NCBI GenBank assembly: GCA_963854835.1
Contig: OY978528.1
Coordinates: 31,851,335 to 31,915,334 of the forward strand
DNA: 64,000 nucleotides
From: Megamerina dolium
Taxonomy: Eukaryota > Arthropoda > Insecta > Diptera > Megamerinidae
Direction: 5' to 3'
Position numbers and translations under genes: made by a program. Of this stretch, positions 51,901 to 62,725 are shown piece by piece. Every line of letters begins with the position of its first letter. Position 1 is the stretch's first letter. The notes beneath the pieces are model-generated. The model worked only from the letters and a program-made list of their open reading frames with translations, was not told where the DNA came from and made no database searches.

Positions 51901-54900
51901 AAATAAATGAAAATAAATCTGTCCAAGTAACTTTCACACTGAAAAATGTTCTTGCCCACCAATTAAAATCAACAACTTGGAAATCCCAGGAGCAAATGAA
52001 GTTAAATATCTTGGTTTATATCCTAATCGAAGATTGACATGGAAGAGTTACATTTTTACCGAGAGGAAAGCATTGGGTTTAAAAGTACGAAATTTCTACT
52101 GGCTCTTTGGCAGAAATTCCCATTTGTCAGTTGAAAATAAACTTCTTTTGTACAAATCAGGGATAAAACCGGTGTGGACATGTGACATTCAACTCTGGGC
52201 TACCGTGTCTAACTCTAATAGCCTAGACAGACGGCAGCGTTAATCCGGATTACCGACGCACTTAATCCGAATAAAATATTAACCTGACAGACGGCAGTAT
52301 TGCGGATTAACTAAACGGCTAATTGCTGTTTTATTAGGTCTGCTCACTTACATTACTATCACTATCAATTTCTGTCATCTGTCACTCTCGATATGAGAAA
52401 ATCTACAAGAAGTACGTGAACTGAAAACTATCAGACTTTTGTAAATTGACATTCACAGGTCGTAATTGACAGCTGGATTTATTTGTTCGCCAACGCTTTT
52501 CATGTTGAAAACTGTTCACAATTGTTGAAAGTTTTTTTTGTTAGCGAAGACACCTAATATTTTGCAAAATGGATCAAGAAAAATTCACAATGGAAAATAT
52601 TCAGCAGTATTGCCATCGCAAATTGCCCTAATCCTCTTTTATTTTGATAATTAACTCATAGAGTTAACGAGGATTAGCTGCAGTTAATGCCCGAATTAAT
52701 TCGAATTAACTCGGTAATCCGGAATTAGGCTGACGTCTGTCTAGGCTATAACGTTGAAATCTTTCAAGGCTTCCAATCGAAATTATAATACTTCGCATGT
52801 AACGAACCCTCAGTTGCATCGTGAACTAAAAATTCCATACTTTAAAGATAAATTCAAATCACTTGCTATTAAATAACGACACCGTATTGAAACACATTTA
52901 AATGATTTGTTAAGTATTAAACCTAATGTCCCCATCAACCTCATTTTGAAGATTGAAAAGAAAAGCAATAAGATACTATACTTTCCTTTTTGTGTTTTTG
53001 AATTTAACAATTTAATTTATTTTTATATTTGGGTGCATTAATGGATGCCTACCTCGCATGTCTATCTAGTTTTAAGTACTTACAATTGTAAATAGCCTCT
53101 TAAGCATGGTACAATAAACTTGAATTAAAGAAAATAAATCAGCAAGCCACTTCCAATTTCGTTTTAAGATGTTGTGCATCGGGGTTAATCGGATAATGAT
53201 AGTATTTTTCGCACAAATTTGCTTCATTTCATAGAGTTTTTGAAATAGATAATAGAGTGGCAATTGGCTACAATCTTGCTTTTTCTTCTCTGACGTTTAG
53301 TACTTTTTTTGAAGGCCTAATATTAATTTTTTGATCTATCTCTCTGATCTCCGGGCGGTGGCGTTTTTTTTTTTTCATCAACAACACTCAATTGCACCAT
53401 CATTCCCATCAAAGCAGCAAGAGGTATTTCGGCCGACGTTAGAGCTCACCGGCAATCCCTCCCACTTGTACAATTCTGCAATTGTATGCAAACATTCTCG
53501 CATTGTCATTATGGATAATGATTCATCGTTTAATATTCATTAACAAGCCTTAAATATATATGTGGTACTATTGGGCTCCGAAATGATTGTTAGCTAAACT
53601 TCTCCTCCAATCCTGTTGTGAGTGCGAAATTCTGGACAGTATTGGAATGGACTTACTTATATTAGACATTTCCGAATGGCATAATCATTGTGATATGGTG
53701 CTTTGGCACAGAGCTCTTTTACAAGAGTTTTCATGGCAAATTCTTACTGACGGTAGAATTGTCAATTGCTTGCCGACAGTTGTTTACTGTTCGAAAGAAA
53801 AATCTTTGCAAAAAAAAAATGATTGAAAAGAAAACGCCATAAGAGAAAAATAAAACAAAAAAGTGGTATTAATGTTAGTGTTTCTATTTTTTTTTCAAAA
53901 TTTTCAGACGTTTTCGTTATACTGCAAGAATAGGGGAGAAGCGAAGCAACATGCAATTACTTGTAGAATCTTATTAGTCAGGCCTTTATGAAGATGGAAA
54001 ACAATCCATGAAGCGAGGAGGAGTATTTGGAGAAGGTGCTCACACTAAGAGTAATTGAAATTTAAAAAATTTTTCAATTGTTTATAAAAAAGTACAAATA
54101 AAAAATAGCATACTCGTATCATAGGCTTACAGAGCGCTTAAAGCAGAGATATAAGTTTTGATCTAAATTGAAATCACTGTACCTAAACATGTGAAGCGGA
54201 ATGTACATAGTGATACCGGATGAACGGAACATAGAAGTGTAAGTGCAAGTGCTTGTTGGAAGACTCAATGTAATAATGACGCTTAAAAGTTTGTTATATT
54301 TCTTTGTCAAGTACATGAAGCGTTTGTCAAAGCTGCCAGTTACTATTAATCAGAAAATATTATTGCATTCGAGGCATATTAGTGAAGCTATACTTGAACA
54401 ATACTTGAATTATCTTTTGACATGAATTGAAGATGACAAAAATACAGAATAGTTTCAAAAAAATTATTATTATTGTTTTTGTTTGACTGCAAATGGTAAA
54501 ATAGTGCAAAATTGAAAATAACAAAATCATTTTTCTTGATACCAACAGGATCTATGGATATCTATTAGTGTACATAATTTATCGGCATTCTTCCTCTTTC
54601 ATTTCTATAGCTAATTTGATATGAAAAGATTTCACAATAAGAGAATAGTCCTGCAAGAAAGCTTTGGAAAGTGATCTCACAAGAATTCTGCCTTATAGAA
54701 ACGGCTAATATTAGACGCAATATGCCACATAATATTTTGTTGCCAGAATACCAAAATTCCAGAAACAATCAATGGTCGGACTTAATCCACCGACGGCTTT
54801 TTAAATAAATAAATGAAAATATACAAATAGTTTTCAAAAATGGACTACCACATGGTGCTAATACAGTGGTCTGATTTTTTCAAAATATTGGTAGTACATA

Positions 54901-55722
54901 TCGTATATGCACATATTACCATAAACCATATGTAACATTACGTAACAATCATGTAGCCATAATACAGTATAATAAGAGTTTTGTTTCCATTATTAATTTT
55001 TAATTGAGATTATTCCGACGGGGATCTCATATTCCATAGAAAATGATACTAATTGCTATACCATATCTAGTTTCAGAGGAAATAACTGTTAACTGTAAAT
55101 TGATAAATTTTTTACCTATGGGAAGGATTTCAAGTGTACTCGAAAACTAAGTAAATTAAATAAAATATGAATTTGATTGTACGTAAATACATGATTTATG
55201 TTTATGGTCAACTTGTGGCGTTGCTATTAAAAACGCCATTGATAACACAGTTTTAAAGAAATTAATTTATATTGTATATTAAACTAACAAGGTGTCAAGT
55301 GGTGTCAAATAACTGAGATGTCGGTTTGCACGGCAAACAATAAGATCGTGAAAAAATCACTTGCCTCTCTTGCCAATATTTCACACAGAGATGTATAAAG
55401 ACTTTTAACTGCCATTTGCGATTATTAGCACTTTGCTTTTAGCTAAACATATTGTTATGTCTGAAATAAAGACGTAGTTGGCATCCTTCGACAAGTCATA
55501 GTACCGAGAAGGCGTAGAAAACTTTAAATATCATTCGTGAAAATATATCTTACTAACAGGAGATTATACAATAAAGAATAATGGTAAATCTGTTTAAAGT
55601 TTATTCAGATTATATAGATAAAAAGAGAAAAGGGCATTTTGTGAGAAAAATGAAATTTACAAAGAGAATAAAACATAAATATACCTTTTTGTGTCGTCTT
55701 TGTCGTCACTCTCATCCTCCAT
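32757..55722 (-). CDS. Clk: Clock: bHLH-PAS circadian transcription factor
   Basis: Eight exons on the minus strand (55722-55685, 39506-39358, 39155-38974, 38853-38634, 38561-38229, 38153-37552, 35524-35189, 33917-32757) join without a frame break into 1006 aa. CLOCK pairs with CYCLE in the nucleus and activates period, timeless, vrille and Pdp1 through E-boxes. The bHLH is at about 13-62 ([19 protein letters not shown]), PAS-A at about 83-190 ([18 protein letters not shown]), and PAS-B at about 225-350 ([37 protein letters not shown]). The C-terminus is a Gln-rich activation region with a Q13 run in exon 7 and many runs in exon 8 (also [15 protein letters not shown]). Intron 1 is about 16 kb and packed with transposons; intron 7 holds a rosa-type element. 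Confidence 0.95.
33961..35167 (+). mobile_element. Rosa-type (DD41D) Tc1/mariner element in Clock intron 7
   Basis: 1207 bp bounded by inverted repeats of about 31 bp (AAGGGTTATCCATT…GGTTTCAAAAGTA, one internal mismatch) and flanked by TA on both sides (33959-33960, 35168-35169). The empty site would read as a palindromic ATGTACATGTACATG. It lies antisense to Clock. The two ends are nearly identical, so the insertion is probably not very old, although its gene is broken. Confidence 0.88.
34072..35041 (+). pseudogene. Broken DD41D transposase
   Basis: The start [20 protein letters not shown] is followed by an HTH region, then the frame is lost after PRRSQESI (34374), where an internal stretch appears to be deleted. 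It resumes in another frame at [20 protein letters not shown] and carries the catalytic motifs [17 protein letters not shown] and TPLDFF. The last two Asp residues have 41 residues between them, hence DD41D, as in rosa from Ceratitis. A second break, seven instead of eight T near 34902, removes the frame just after LDFF; the lost end ([19 protein letters not shown]) is readable in the next frame. The gene is not functional as it stands. Confidence 0.85.
35700..36060 (-). mobile_element. LINE reverse-transcriptase C-terminal relic
   Basis: The minus strand reads [36 protein letters not shown] and [10 protein letters not shown], the conserved stretch after the RT palm in Jockey-type LINEs (LGVIFD…, …LEYGS). 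A frameshift follows. It is a fragment. Confidence 0.55.
37190..37350 (+). mobile_element. Decayed DD41D-type transposase fragment
   Basis: The plus strand reads [24 protein letters not shown], then after a stop a text compatible with [17 protein letters not shown]. This matches the third-Asp region and C-terminus of rosa-type transposases (TPLDFF…GY…YAD). The catalytic Asp is replaced by Asn. Element ends were not found. Confidence 0.4.
40076..40340 (-). mobile_element. Mariner (irritans-like) 5'-end relic
   Basis: A terminal sequence TTGGGTTGGCAACTAATAATTG begins right after TA (40074-40075), the typical end of irritans-type mariners. Within it the minus strand reads [22 protein letters not shown], the conserved WF-KFRSGDF block of mariner transposases. 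Only this short terminal part is recognisable. Confidence 0.6.
40893..41126 (+). mobile_element. Possible LINE C-terminal Cys/His-tail fragment
   Basis: The frame reads [30 protein letters not shown], resembling the CxxC…ETxxHLLxxC tail that follows RNase H in I-clade LINEs. It is short and has no neighbouring LINE sequence, so the call is tentative. Confidence 0.3.
41940..42130 (+). mobile_element. Possible piggyBac-like transposase relic
   Basis: The plus strand reads [27 protein letters not shown], similar to the KWYKRLFFHLLDLAIVNAYIL segment near the C-terminus of piggyBac transposases. A stop follows at once and no other domain is seen. Confidence 0.3.
43550..43800 (+). mobile_element. 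DD41D-type transposase fragment in Clock intron 1
   Basis: The frame reads [48 protein letters not shown], the first catalytic Asp region also present in the copy at 33961-35167 ([24 protein letters not shown]). It ends in stops. No terminal repeats were found. Confidence 0.6.
45624..45825 (+). mobile_element. Harbinger-like MITE, copy 1 (202 bp)
   Basis: Starts TGCTGCAACTAGCCACCGAC and ends with its inverse, flanked by TTA (45621-45623 and 45826-45828). A 3-bp TWA duplication is characteristic of PIF/Harbinger elements. No coding capacity. Class assignment is inferred from the TSD. Confidence 0.75.
45829..46030 (-). mobile_element. Harbinger-like MITE, copy 2 (202 bp, inverted, abutting copy 1)
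   Basis: The reverse complement of copy 1 with only two differences (at one A/G position in each half) over 202 bp. It shares the central TTA with copy 1 and is followed by TTA at 46031-46033. Together they form an almost perfect palindrome of about 405 bp. Confidence 0.8.
46143..46684 (-). mobile_element. Harbinger-like MITE, copy 3 (542 bp, longer form)
   Basis: Same termini as copies 1 and 2 and TTA on both sides (46140-46142, 46685-46687). The outer ~60 bp on one side and ~150 bp on the other match copy 2, but the middle carries about 340 bp absent from the 202-bp copies. This suggests that the short form arose by internal deletion. Confidence 0.75.
47208..47468 (+). mobile_element. tRNA-derived SINE, copy S4 (5' truncated)
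   Basis: Opposite in orientation to the other copies. It lacks the tRNA head and starts in the body (AGCAATTGGTAATTCTTCCG), followed by GTGATGTCACAAG, AGTAGGTCCCTTCTAATACTG and a long T-rich tail (about 47445-47468). Confidence 0.8.
47555..47926 (-). mobile_element. tRNA-derived SINE, copy S5 (full length, with TSD)
   Basis: The tRNA-like head lies near 47918-47850 and the T-rich tail near 47560 on the sense strand. A 13-bp direct repeat ATAATATTTGATT flanks it (47542-47554 and 47927-47939), as expected for LINE-mediated retrotransposition. Confidence 0.88.
47960..48078. mobile_element. Solo mariner terminus relic
   Basis: The segment ends TTGGTTGCCAACCCAATA, the inverse of the irritans-type mariner end seen at 40076. 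Inward it shares ATTGCCGAT-like text. No transposase sequence remains next to it. Confidence 0.4.
49480..50215 (+). pseudogene. Irritans-type mariner transposase relic
   Basis: Readable blocks in changing frames: [23 protein letters not shown]…[27 protein letters not shown] (HTH region), [25 protein letters not shown], and [38 protein letters not shown], which contains the first catalytic Asp. [18 protein letters not shown] follows. Stops and frameshifts make it inactive. The second and third catalytic Asp residues were not found. Confidence 0.75.
50915..51040 (-). repeat. Interspersed repeat family B, copy 3 (fragment)
   Basis: Begins TATACCCTGCAT and continues GGTATATTCATTTCTGTCAGAT…GGAATTTCCGGAGATATAGA…TGATCAGCGTCGC, matching the terminal part of the copies at 391-1535 and 57845-60288. 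The rest of the repeat is absent. Confidence 0.6.
51443..51564 (-). mobile_element. tRNA-derived SINE, copy S6 (truncated, with fold-back end)
   Basis: Only the 3' part of the SINE (tail, AGCCCTTCGGGG, GTCCCTCTAATACTG). It is flanked by a 15-bp direct repeat TGAGGTTTTATTATA (51428-51442 and 51565-51579) cut from the RT frame of the host LINE. The truncated end is a 22-bp palindrome (51539-51560). Confidence 0.85.
52219..52748. mobile_element. Harbinger-type MITE inserted in the LINE (530 bp)
   Basis: Inverted repeats TAGCCTAGACAGACGGCAGC / TAGCCTAGACAGACGTCAGC extend imperfectly for about 45 bp (both reach CCGGATTACCGA). TAA flanks both sides (52216-52218 and 52749-52751). Removing the element and one TAA restores [14 protein letters not shown] in the LINE frame, a usual Jockey sequence. 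No coding capacity. Confidence 0.82.
53552..53807 (-). mobile_element. tRNA-derived SINE, copy S7 (old, head missing)
   Basis: Shared blocks are visible though diverged: ATATGTGGTAC, GGACAGTATTGGAATGGACTT, ATGGCAAATTCTTACTG, CAATTGCTTGCCGACAG, CGAAAGAAAAATCTT. The tRNA-like head beyond 53807 is missing. Confidence 0.7.
54640..54716 (+). mobile_element. SINE body fragment (weak)
   Basis: GAAAGTGATCTCACAAGAATTCTGCCTTATAGAAACGGCTAATATTAG resembles the central body of copy S4. Nothing else of the SINE can be aligned by eye. Confidence 0.35.
54937..54946. promoter_or_regulatory. Candidate V/P box (VRI/PDP1 site) in Clock intron 1
   Basis: ATTACGTAAC matches RTTAYRTAAY, the palindromic bZIP site by which VRILLE represses and PDP1 activates Clk in Drosophila. 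It is about 740 bp downstream of Clock exon 1. A 10-bp degenerate match can occur by chance in AT-rich DNA. Confidence 0.35.
55685..55722 (-). CDS. Clk: Clock exon 1: remote start exon
   Basis: The minus strand reads ATG then [11 protein letters not shown] plus two bases and the donor AAAAG|GTATAT. Joining to A|AAATCT at 39506 completes an Arg codon (AG+A), giving [17 protein letters not shown]. Drosophila CLK begins, from memory, with nearly the same acidic peptide. The exon is only 38 bp, too short to appear in most ORF lists, and lies 16.2 kb from exon 2. Confidence 0.85.
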
Positions 55723-57350
55723 CTTTGATTTGATTATATAATCCAGATCCAATGGAATGATGTATACGATTTTATAAACGTGTTTTATATATCAAATGAA
55801 ATGTATTTGTTGCAGAAAACTCGTAATTTTAATTATCAAATTATATGCACTTGTAAGTAAATATATTTTTAACACTAATTCCTCTTTTTATTAATTATTT
55901 GTATAACAATTTTATTTCGATTTGCACTTTAAATATTTAACTAGATTCACATTTTATGTACATATATAATTTTATTAATATCGAAATGTGCACACTTTTA
56001 AGTTATATCGACTTTAAATAGTTTTTCAAAATTCACCACACCATATTGAACCATCAAATGCATCTTTAAGGGCTACTATTCATATTGGAATATAATATTT
56101 ATTTTCATTTTATTATATTAATTTACATATATACGATATTATTATTTGTATTATTATTTTCTTTATGGCACAATAAATATTTTGTATTTTCCGTAATATT
56201 TAGAATATATCGTTATCGCGTCCGTCTGTATGCAACAAGTGTAGTGATACGTCTATAAAGATTTGTAGCAAACGATACAACTGACATCTACCAAAAGAAG
56301 ATGAAGATGAAGAAGAAGCGAACTGTTGTAATGCCGACAAGCGACAAAATAACATAGTTGCTACCAATAAGCCATGGCAATAACAGCAACAATACTACAC
56401 ACATACACTCAATAGAAATGTAGCAAATATTTGTATCAATTTTTTTTATTTAACTCACATATGTATATAGAATCCTATCGCATTAACTATGTATGTGTGT
56501 GCTTGTGTGTGTGCCTACATCCATTCATATACTTTCATTCTGCAATATATTGTATGTATGTATGCACCATGTTATTATCCTACCATAAGCATATACCTAC
56601 CTACGTACATACATATGTATGTAGCTGATTCTGTTACGTTTGTGCAAATTACATAACATAACGATGACATTGCGCAAGCTCAGCACCATAGCAGACAACA
56701 CTACAAACATATGTATCTGAAAGACCCACTAGGAAATATATAGAATGTATTTTTTGCAAATTTCATCCAATGAATGCAAAAATGCATTTCAACCCCTAAT
56801 GCATATATAGGGTTTTCCGTCATACGCAAAATACTGAAAACATTTTGCTAAAGTGGTGGTAATAAGAAGAAGTAGGGGAATATGAAATAAAAGTGTGAAC
56901 AGTAGGTTATACAATATTATGTACATATGTAGACGTAGGAAGGAAAGAATTTATATGGTACATTTCGCTATATTACAAAGTAGCGATGGATATGTATCTA
57001 CCTACATACATATAAGTAAATATCAATCCTATACGAATAGTTATGAAATACTTAGTAATAGTGGTAATAGTATTTAATAATACTTTCATACATACAAGTA
57101 TGTAGTTGTGGGAGGGAAATTATTTGATTTATTTTATTTTTATTCCACATTTGAATATATTCCAATGTATGGTTTATACACATTCATATGTAATTATGTA
57201 TCTATATATATTGTATATAAGTAGATATACACCACCAGTAGCAAATATCTATACATGATTATTTTAAAAAAATGAGTAAAACTATAATTATGCAATTATA
57301 TGGATATTTTTAAAAAATTTTTGAATTTGGACTATTTTTAATTGCGTACA
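55723..57350 (-). other. Clock 5' flank
   Basis: About 1.6 kb upstream of the Clock start codon before the first transposon insertion. It should hold the 5' UTR and promoter. The sequence is AT-rich, with CATA/TGTA-type simple stretches and one V/P-box match; no TATA/Inr pair stands out. Confidence 0.5.
56648..56657. promoter_or_regulatory. Candidate V/P box (VRI/PDP1 site) upstream of Clock
   Basis: ATTACATAAC matches RTTAYRTAAY and lies about 925 bp upstream of the Clock start codon, in the likely promoter region. Confidence 0.35.
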
Positions 57351-57534
57351 AAAAAAATAAAAAATAAATATGTGGCAAGTTGTCGGAAGAATTGCCAATT
57401 GCTTGCCGAAAGGTGGGTACCGTTCGAAAGAAAAATCTTATCGATATTAAATTTGTTATGCATCAGCCGGGGATTGAACCACGACCTACAGATCAGAAGG
57501 CGAACACACTAACCACTGAGCTACGGCACCCACT
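57351..57534 (-). mobile_element. tRNA-derived SINE, copy S8 (internal deletion, with TSD)
   Basis: The tRNA-like head and adjoining body (to AGTTGTCGGAAG on the plus strand) are joined directly to the tail (AAATAAATATGTGGC); about 180 bp of the body is missing. The flanking 13-bp repeat TTAATTGCGTACA (57338-57350, 57535-57547) is perfect, so the deleted form may have been inserted as such. Confidence 0.87.
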
Positions 57535-58803
57535 TTAATTGCGTACACATATACAAATAATTTATCAGATTAACTTTTTGCATTAACAAGGTAACACATA
57601 CATCTATTTGAAGAGAAAATATCGAATGTATAATTGTAATAGATATTTGTTAAAGTAATTTGGAGGAAATACTCTAAAAGCAGAAAATGTATGAAATGAA
57701 CCCTTTATTTCGAAGGCGAAATAAAACGACTTTTTTTTAATGGGAAAGTAAATACTATTTTATTCAAAGTACAAAGGTCATTTCAGGTAATTTGTGGATA
57801 CCACTCTGTAAAAAAATACTTTCTCCTTTTGATGAAAAGGAGAATATTGCATAATGCAATATTCAAGGTATATTCATTTCGGTCAGATGCTTGTGTCCAC
57901 TTGAAGGAATCTCCGGAGATATAGACATAGATATTCGTGATCAGCGGCGCTTAAATTTTCGATATAACGATGACCGTCCGTTCGTCCGTCCGTTTGTCTG
58001 TCACCTGCCTGGTTCGCACGATAACTTGAGTAAATATTGAGCTATTTCGACGAAATTTGGTACAAGTAACCTATGATCCAAGGGTACGGAGGGGATTGAT
58101 ATTGGGTACGATCAGTCAATAGCCACGCCCACACCAAGCATTCAAAGCGACTAACATCGGAATTTTCAAAATCTTTAACTTGCTATAACTCACATAATAT
58201 ACCACTTGGGACAACAATATTTGGCATATAGAGTTATATTATACTACTATATAACCTCGCCAAATGGGTGAGCCACGCCTACTTTTTAGCGTAGCTCTCA
58301 TACAAAGTGTCTGTACTTCTTTTAAATTGAAACAGCTGTAACTTCGGTAATCTTCTGTCTAGAATAACCATAATTGACACTTAGATTAATAGCGTAGTCG
58401 GAAATAATCTGGCAGAAAATCAGCGTGCCACGCCCACTTCTTATTGGGGCTCCCATACAAAGTTGAGGAAATTAAACAAAAATGTTAACCGCCATAACTT
58501 ACAAACTATTCATCGTAGAACAACCAGATTTAAGGTGTGGATTAATATTGAAAAATTAATTGGATTTACAAAAAAGAGGTAAGCCACGCCAACTTTTTAT
58601 ATAGCTCCCATACTAAGTTCGGAATTATCTTAAAAACTTCCTTTAAATTATCCCTTTTAGAACTCTCATAACATGCAAAGTACTTCGTCAAAGTCAACGA
58701 TATTTCGGGTGTAAATTAGTAGTATATACAAAAATTGTTTTTCAAAAAGTGGAAATAAAAGAAAAAGATGGATATTCGAGTAAACTTTATATATATATAT
58801 ATA

Positions 58804-60240
<1,437 letters not shown>

Positions 60241-60529
60241 CATATGCAGGGTATAATTTGGTCGGTCCCAGCCGATTGTAAGGAGATTTTTTCTCTTAAA
60301 GTGGGGACACACACTGAAATCATGAAGCATCGATGAAAAGAAAAAGTAAGGAGAAATATGCTACTATACTAGCAAGTACGGCGGTGGACCATGAGTTCCC
60401 AACGAACTGATACAATCATATCTTGAACCGGGTTTGCTTTGTGTGACGTCATGAAATAACTTTACCATGTCCATTCCGGTCGTTTTTCGATCAAAGCATA
60501 ATTCAAATTAATCATTTGTTGTTCGTACC

Positions 60530-61500
60530 CTGCAGTAATAATATTGAGTAATTTAAAAGGTATTATCGGTTTTGTGATACATTTTTGAACAAAAAATTGA
60601 AGTACCATTACTATCTATGACCTTTTGCCATTTTTTGGGTAAATACATAATTCCATCAATGTAGAACTGTTGTGGTTTATCGGCGTAAAACTTGGCCAAG
60701 TGATTTTCAGTGGGATTTTATCATTAAAAGAGTTTTACCGAGACCGAACAAATGGTAGTCAGGTAGGTGGAAGGTCCAGACTATGCGGTGGATGTCAACC
60801 AAGTTCCGTCAACTTGTTCCGAGTCATCAAAGATGTGTGTGGCCTGGCATTGTCATGATGGAACACAACTCTTTTTATGTTGGCCAATTATGGTCGCTTT
60901 TCCTTGATTGCTTCATTCAAGCGATCGAGTTGTGAGCAGAAGAGATCAGAATTAACCGTTTTACCAGGATGTAGCAGCTCGTATTAAATAATTGCCTTCC
61001 AATACTACCAAACACTCAACACAACCTTATTTGCTGTCACTCCAGGCTTTGAAGTCGTTGGTGAAGGGTTCCCGACCTTTGCCATGATAGTTTTCATTTT
61101 GTATTCTCGTATATAATCCATTTTCCATCGCCGGAATGATTCGCTTCAAAAATTGTTTAATTTCTTTGCGATTAGCTGATATATCCAGCGTCTTTGCGTA
61201 GCCTCCCCTTTTTAGGTGATTCAAAACTGTCACGTAGTTGTTGTTTAGTAGCTTCGATATTTCCTGACAGCTTGCGTGTCGGTCGTGTTCAATCAGTTTC
61301 AAAATTTCATCAACTTTTTCAGTGACAGGCCGATCAGAGAGAGGAACATTTTTGTCATCGAAATTTCCCGAACTGAATTGAGCATTCGGTTGTGCACTCA
61401 CAGCATTCTCATCGTAAAACTTTTTTATAGTAAAAAAGCACCACATAGCATATTTCATCAGATATTTCCCTCATTTTTATATCAATATAACTTTTTACAC
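60530..61500 (-). pseudogene. Irritans-type mariner transposase relic
   Basis: Minus-strand blocks appear in proper order. First comes MKYAMWCFFTIKKFYDENAVSAQPNAQF-SSGNFDDKNVPLSDRPVTEKVDEILKLIEHDRHASCQEISKLLN (61458 on). Next are the second-Asp region FHHDNARPHTSLMTRNKLTELG (near 60860) and a PPHSLDLPPT-like third-Asp region. The C-terminal motif IDGIMYLPKKWQKVIDSNG lies near 60640. The first-Asp region is deleted or scrambled, and there are several stops and frameshifts. Dead element; termini not resolved. Confidence 0.75.
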
Positions 61501-62110
61501 TAGCAACGAATTACAAAACTGTATTCACAATAAATGTAGCCTGTAACACAGGTCCGTTTGACACAATCGGATTAGTGTTGCCCGATGTATGGTCATCAAC
61601 ACCATCTAGTAACAAAATTTGGTTTTGCAATCGATGTTGATGGTTTTCCTGGATCAACGCAAGATTTTTTACATTTCACCACCAGTAAAAATGGGGTTCA
61701 AAAAAGACTTGTTCGTTCCGTTTAAGCAAAATTTCACTGGTGTTTTTTCGGTTTACTTGCCGCCTTTCAGTCAATTCATATGGCGCATATTTTCATGACT
61801 TTTGGATATTTCATATAGTATGTTAACGTCTAGAAATTTTTGCCTGATCAACATTTAACATTTCTGCCATGTCATATTTGTCCAATATTTCTTGGACAAA
61901 TATTTCGTTTTTCATTTCTTACATCAACATCATTATTTTTCAACCGTTTGTATGTTCCTAATTATGGAGCATGAACATCATAAGCTTTATCGTTGAAATT
62001 CTGCCATGATTTATTTTTTCAAATGTTAAGAAGAAACTAAAGTCCACAATTCGTATGTTGCAAGCATAAAATTCGATATTTTTAACATAAAACGTTGTTA
62101 TATTCTATCA

Positions 62111-62474
62111 TAAAAAAAAAAATAAATATGTGGCATTTAAAGCCCCAAAGGGCTCATTGGCCGAGCTTCTCTTCCATTACTGTTGTGCGTCTTAAATTTT
62201 GGACAATATTAGAAGGGACCTACTTATTTTAGCCGGTTCCGAACGGCAGAACACTTGTGACATCACTTTTTCTGAGCTTTGTCACAAAGTTCTTTAAGAA
62301 GCTTTTTCATGGCAAGTTGTTACTGTCGGAAGAATTGCCAATTGCTTGCCGACAGGTGGGTACCGTTCGAAAGAAAAATCTTATCGATATTAAATTTATT
62401 ATGCATCAGCCGGGGATTGAACTACGACCTACAGATCAGAAGGCGAACACACTAACCACTGAGCTACGGCACCC
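62111..62474 (-). mobile_element. tRNA-derived SINE, copy S9 (full length, with TSD)
   Basis: One of the best-preserved copies. The head (62474-62410) reads GCCGTAGCTCAGTGGTTAGTG then GGTCGTAGTTCAATCCCCGG; the body and the ATTTATTTTTTTTTT tail follow. An 11-bp repeat ATATTCTATCA flanks it (62100-62110 and 62475-62485). Confidence 0.88.
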
Positions 62475-62725
62475 ATATTCTATCACAAATCTAATTTTTA
62501 ACAATTCATGGCTCGTTAACAACAGGCATTGCCTATAAAGCCACCTATCGTCAATGTCTTATTTCATATGCATACACCTTTTGTAGTTAGTGTTCAATTT
62601 GTATGATAACAAATTTTTATTGAGATTCCTAATATATCTGATATTATAATCGAGAAATACTAGAGTTTTATTTTTATTTCAATACATATAAGTAATTACA
62701 ATTATATATTGTACATACACATTTA

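Larger units (their letters stand above)
51062..52950 (+). mobile_element. Jockey-type LINE fragment (reverse transcriptase), twice interrupted
   Basis: RT motifs are readable in order: [16 protein letters not shown]…[36 protein letters not shown], then after a SINE fragment [23 protein letters not shown] and [13 protein letters not shown] (catalytic FADD), [17 protein letters not shown], and [23 protein letters not shown] at 52219-52748 splits the following text, which resumes [12 protein letters not shown]. At least three frameshifts or stops are present. The 5' part (endonuclease, ORF1) is missing, so it is a 5'-truncated, dead copy. Confidence 0.82.
39507..55684 (-). other. Clock intron 1 (16.2 kb, transposon-rich)
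   Basis: The intron separates the 38-bp start exon from the bHLH exon (donor AAAAG|GTATAT, acceptor TTTATCGCAG). Identified contents are listed separately: a mariner end, a possible piggyBac relic, a DD41D fragment, Harbinger-like MITEs, SINEs, a mariner relic and a broken Jockey-type LINE. The stretches 43.8-45.6 kb and 48.1-49.4 kb show nothing I recognise. Confidence 0.85.

Noticed and set aside
62410..62474. Apparent tRNA genes (also at 24005-24079, 47850-47918, 57470-57531)
   Set aside because: The A/B-box sequences are the heads of SINE copies. They lack a complete cloverleaf and are followed by the SINE body.
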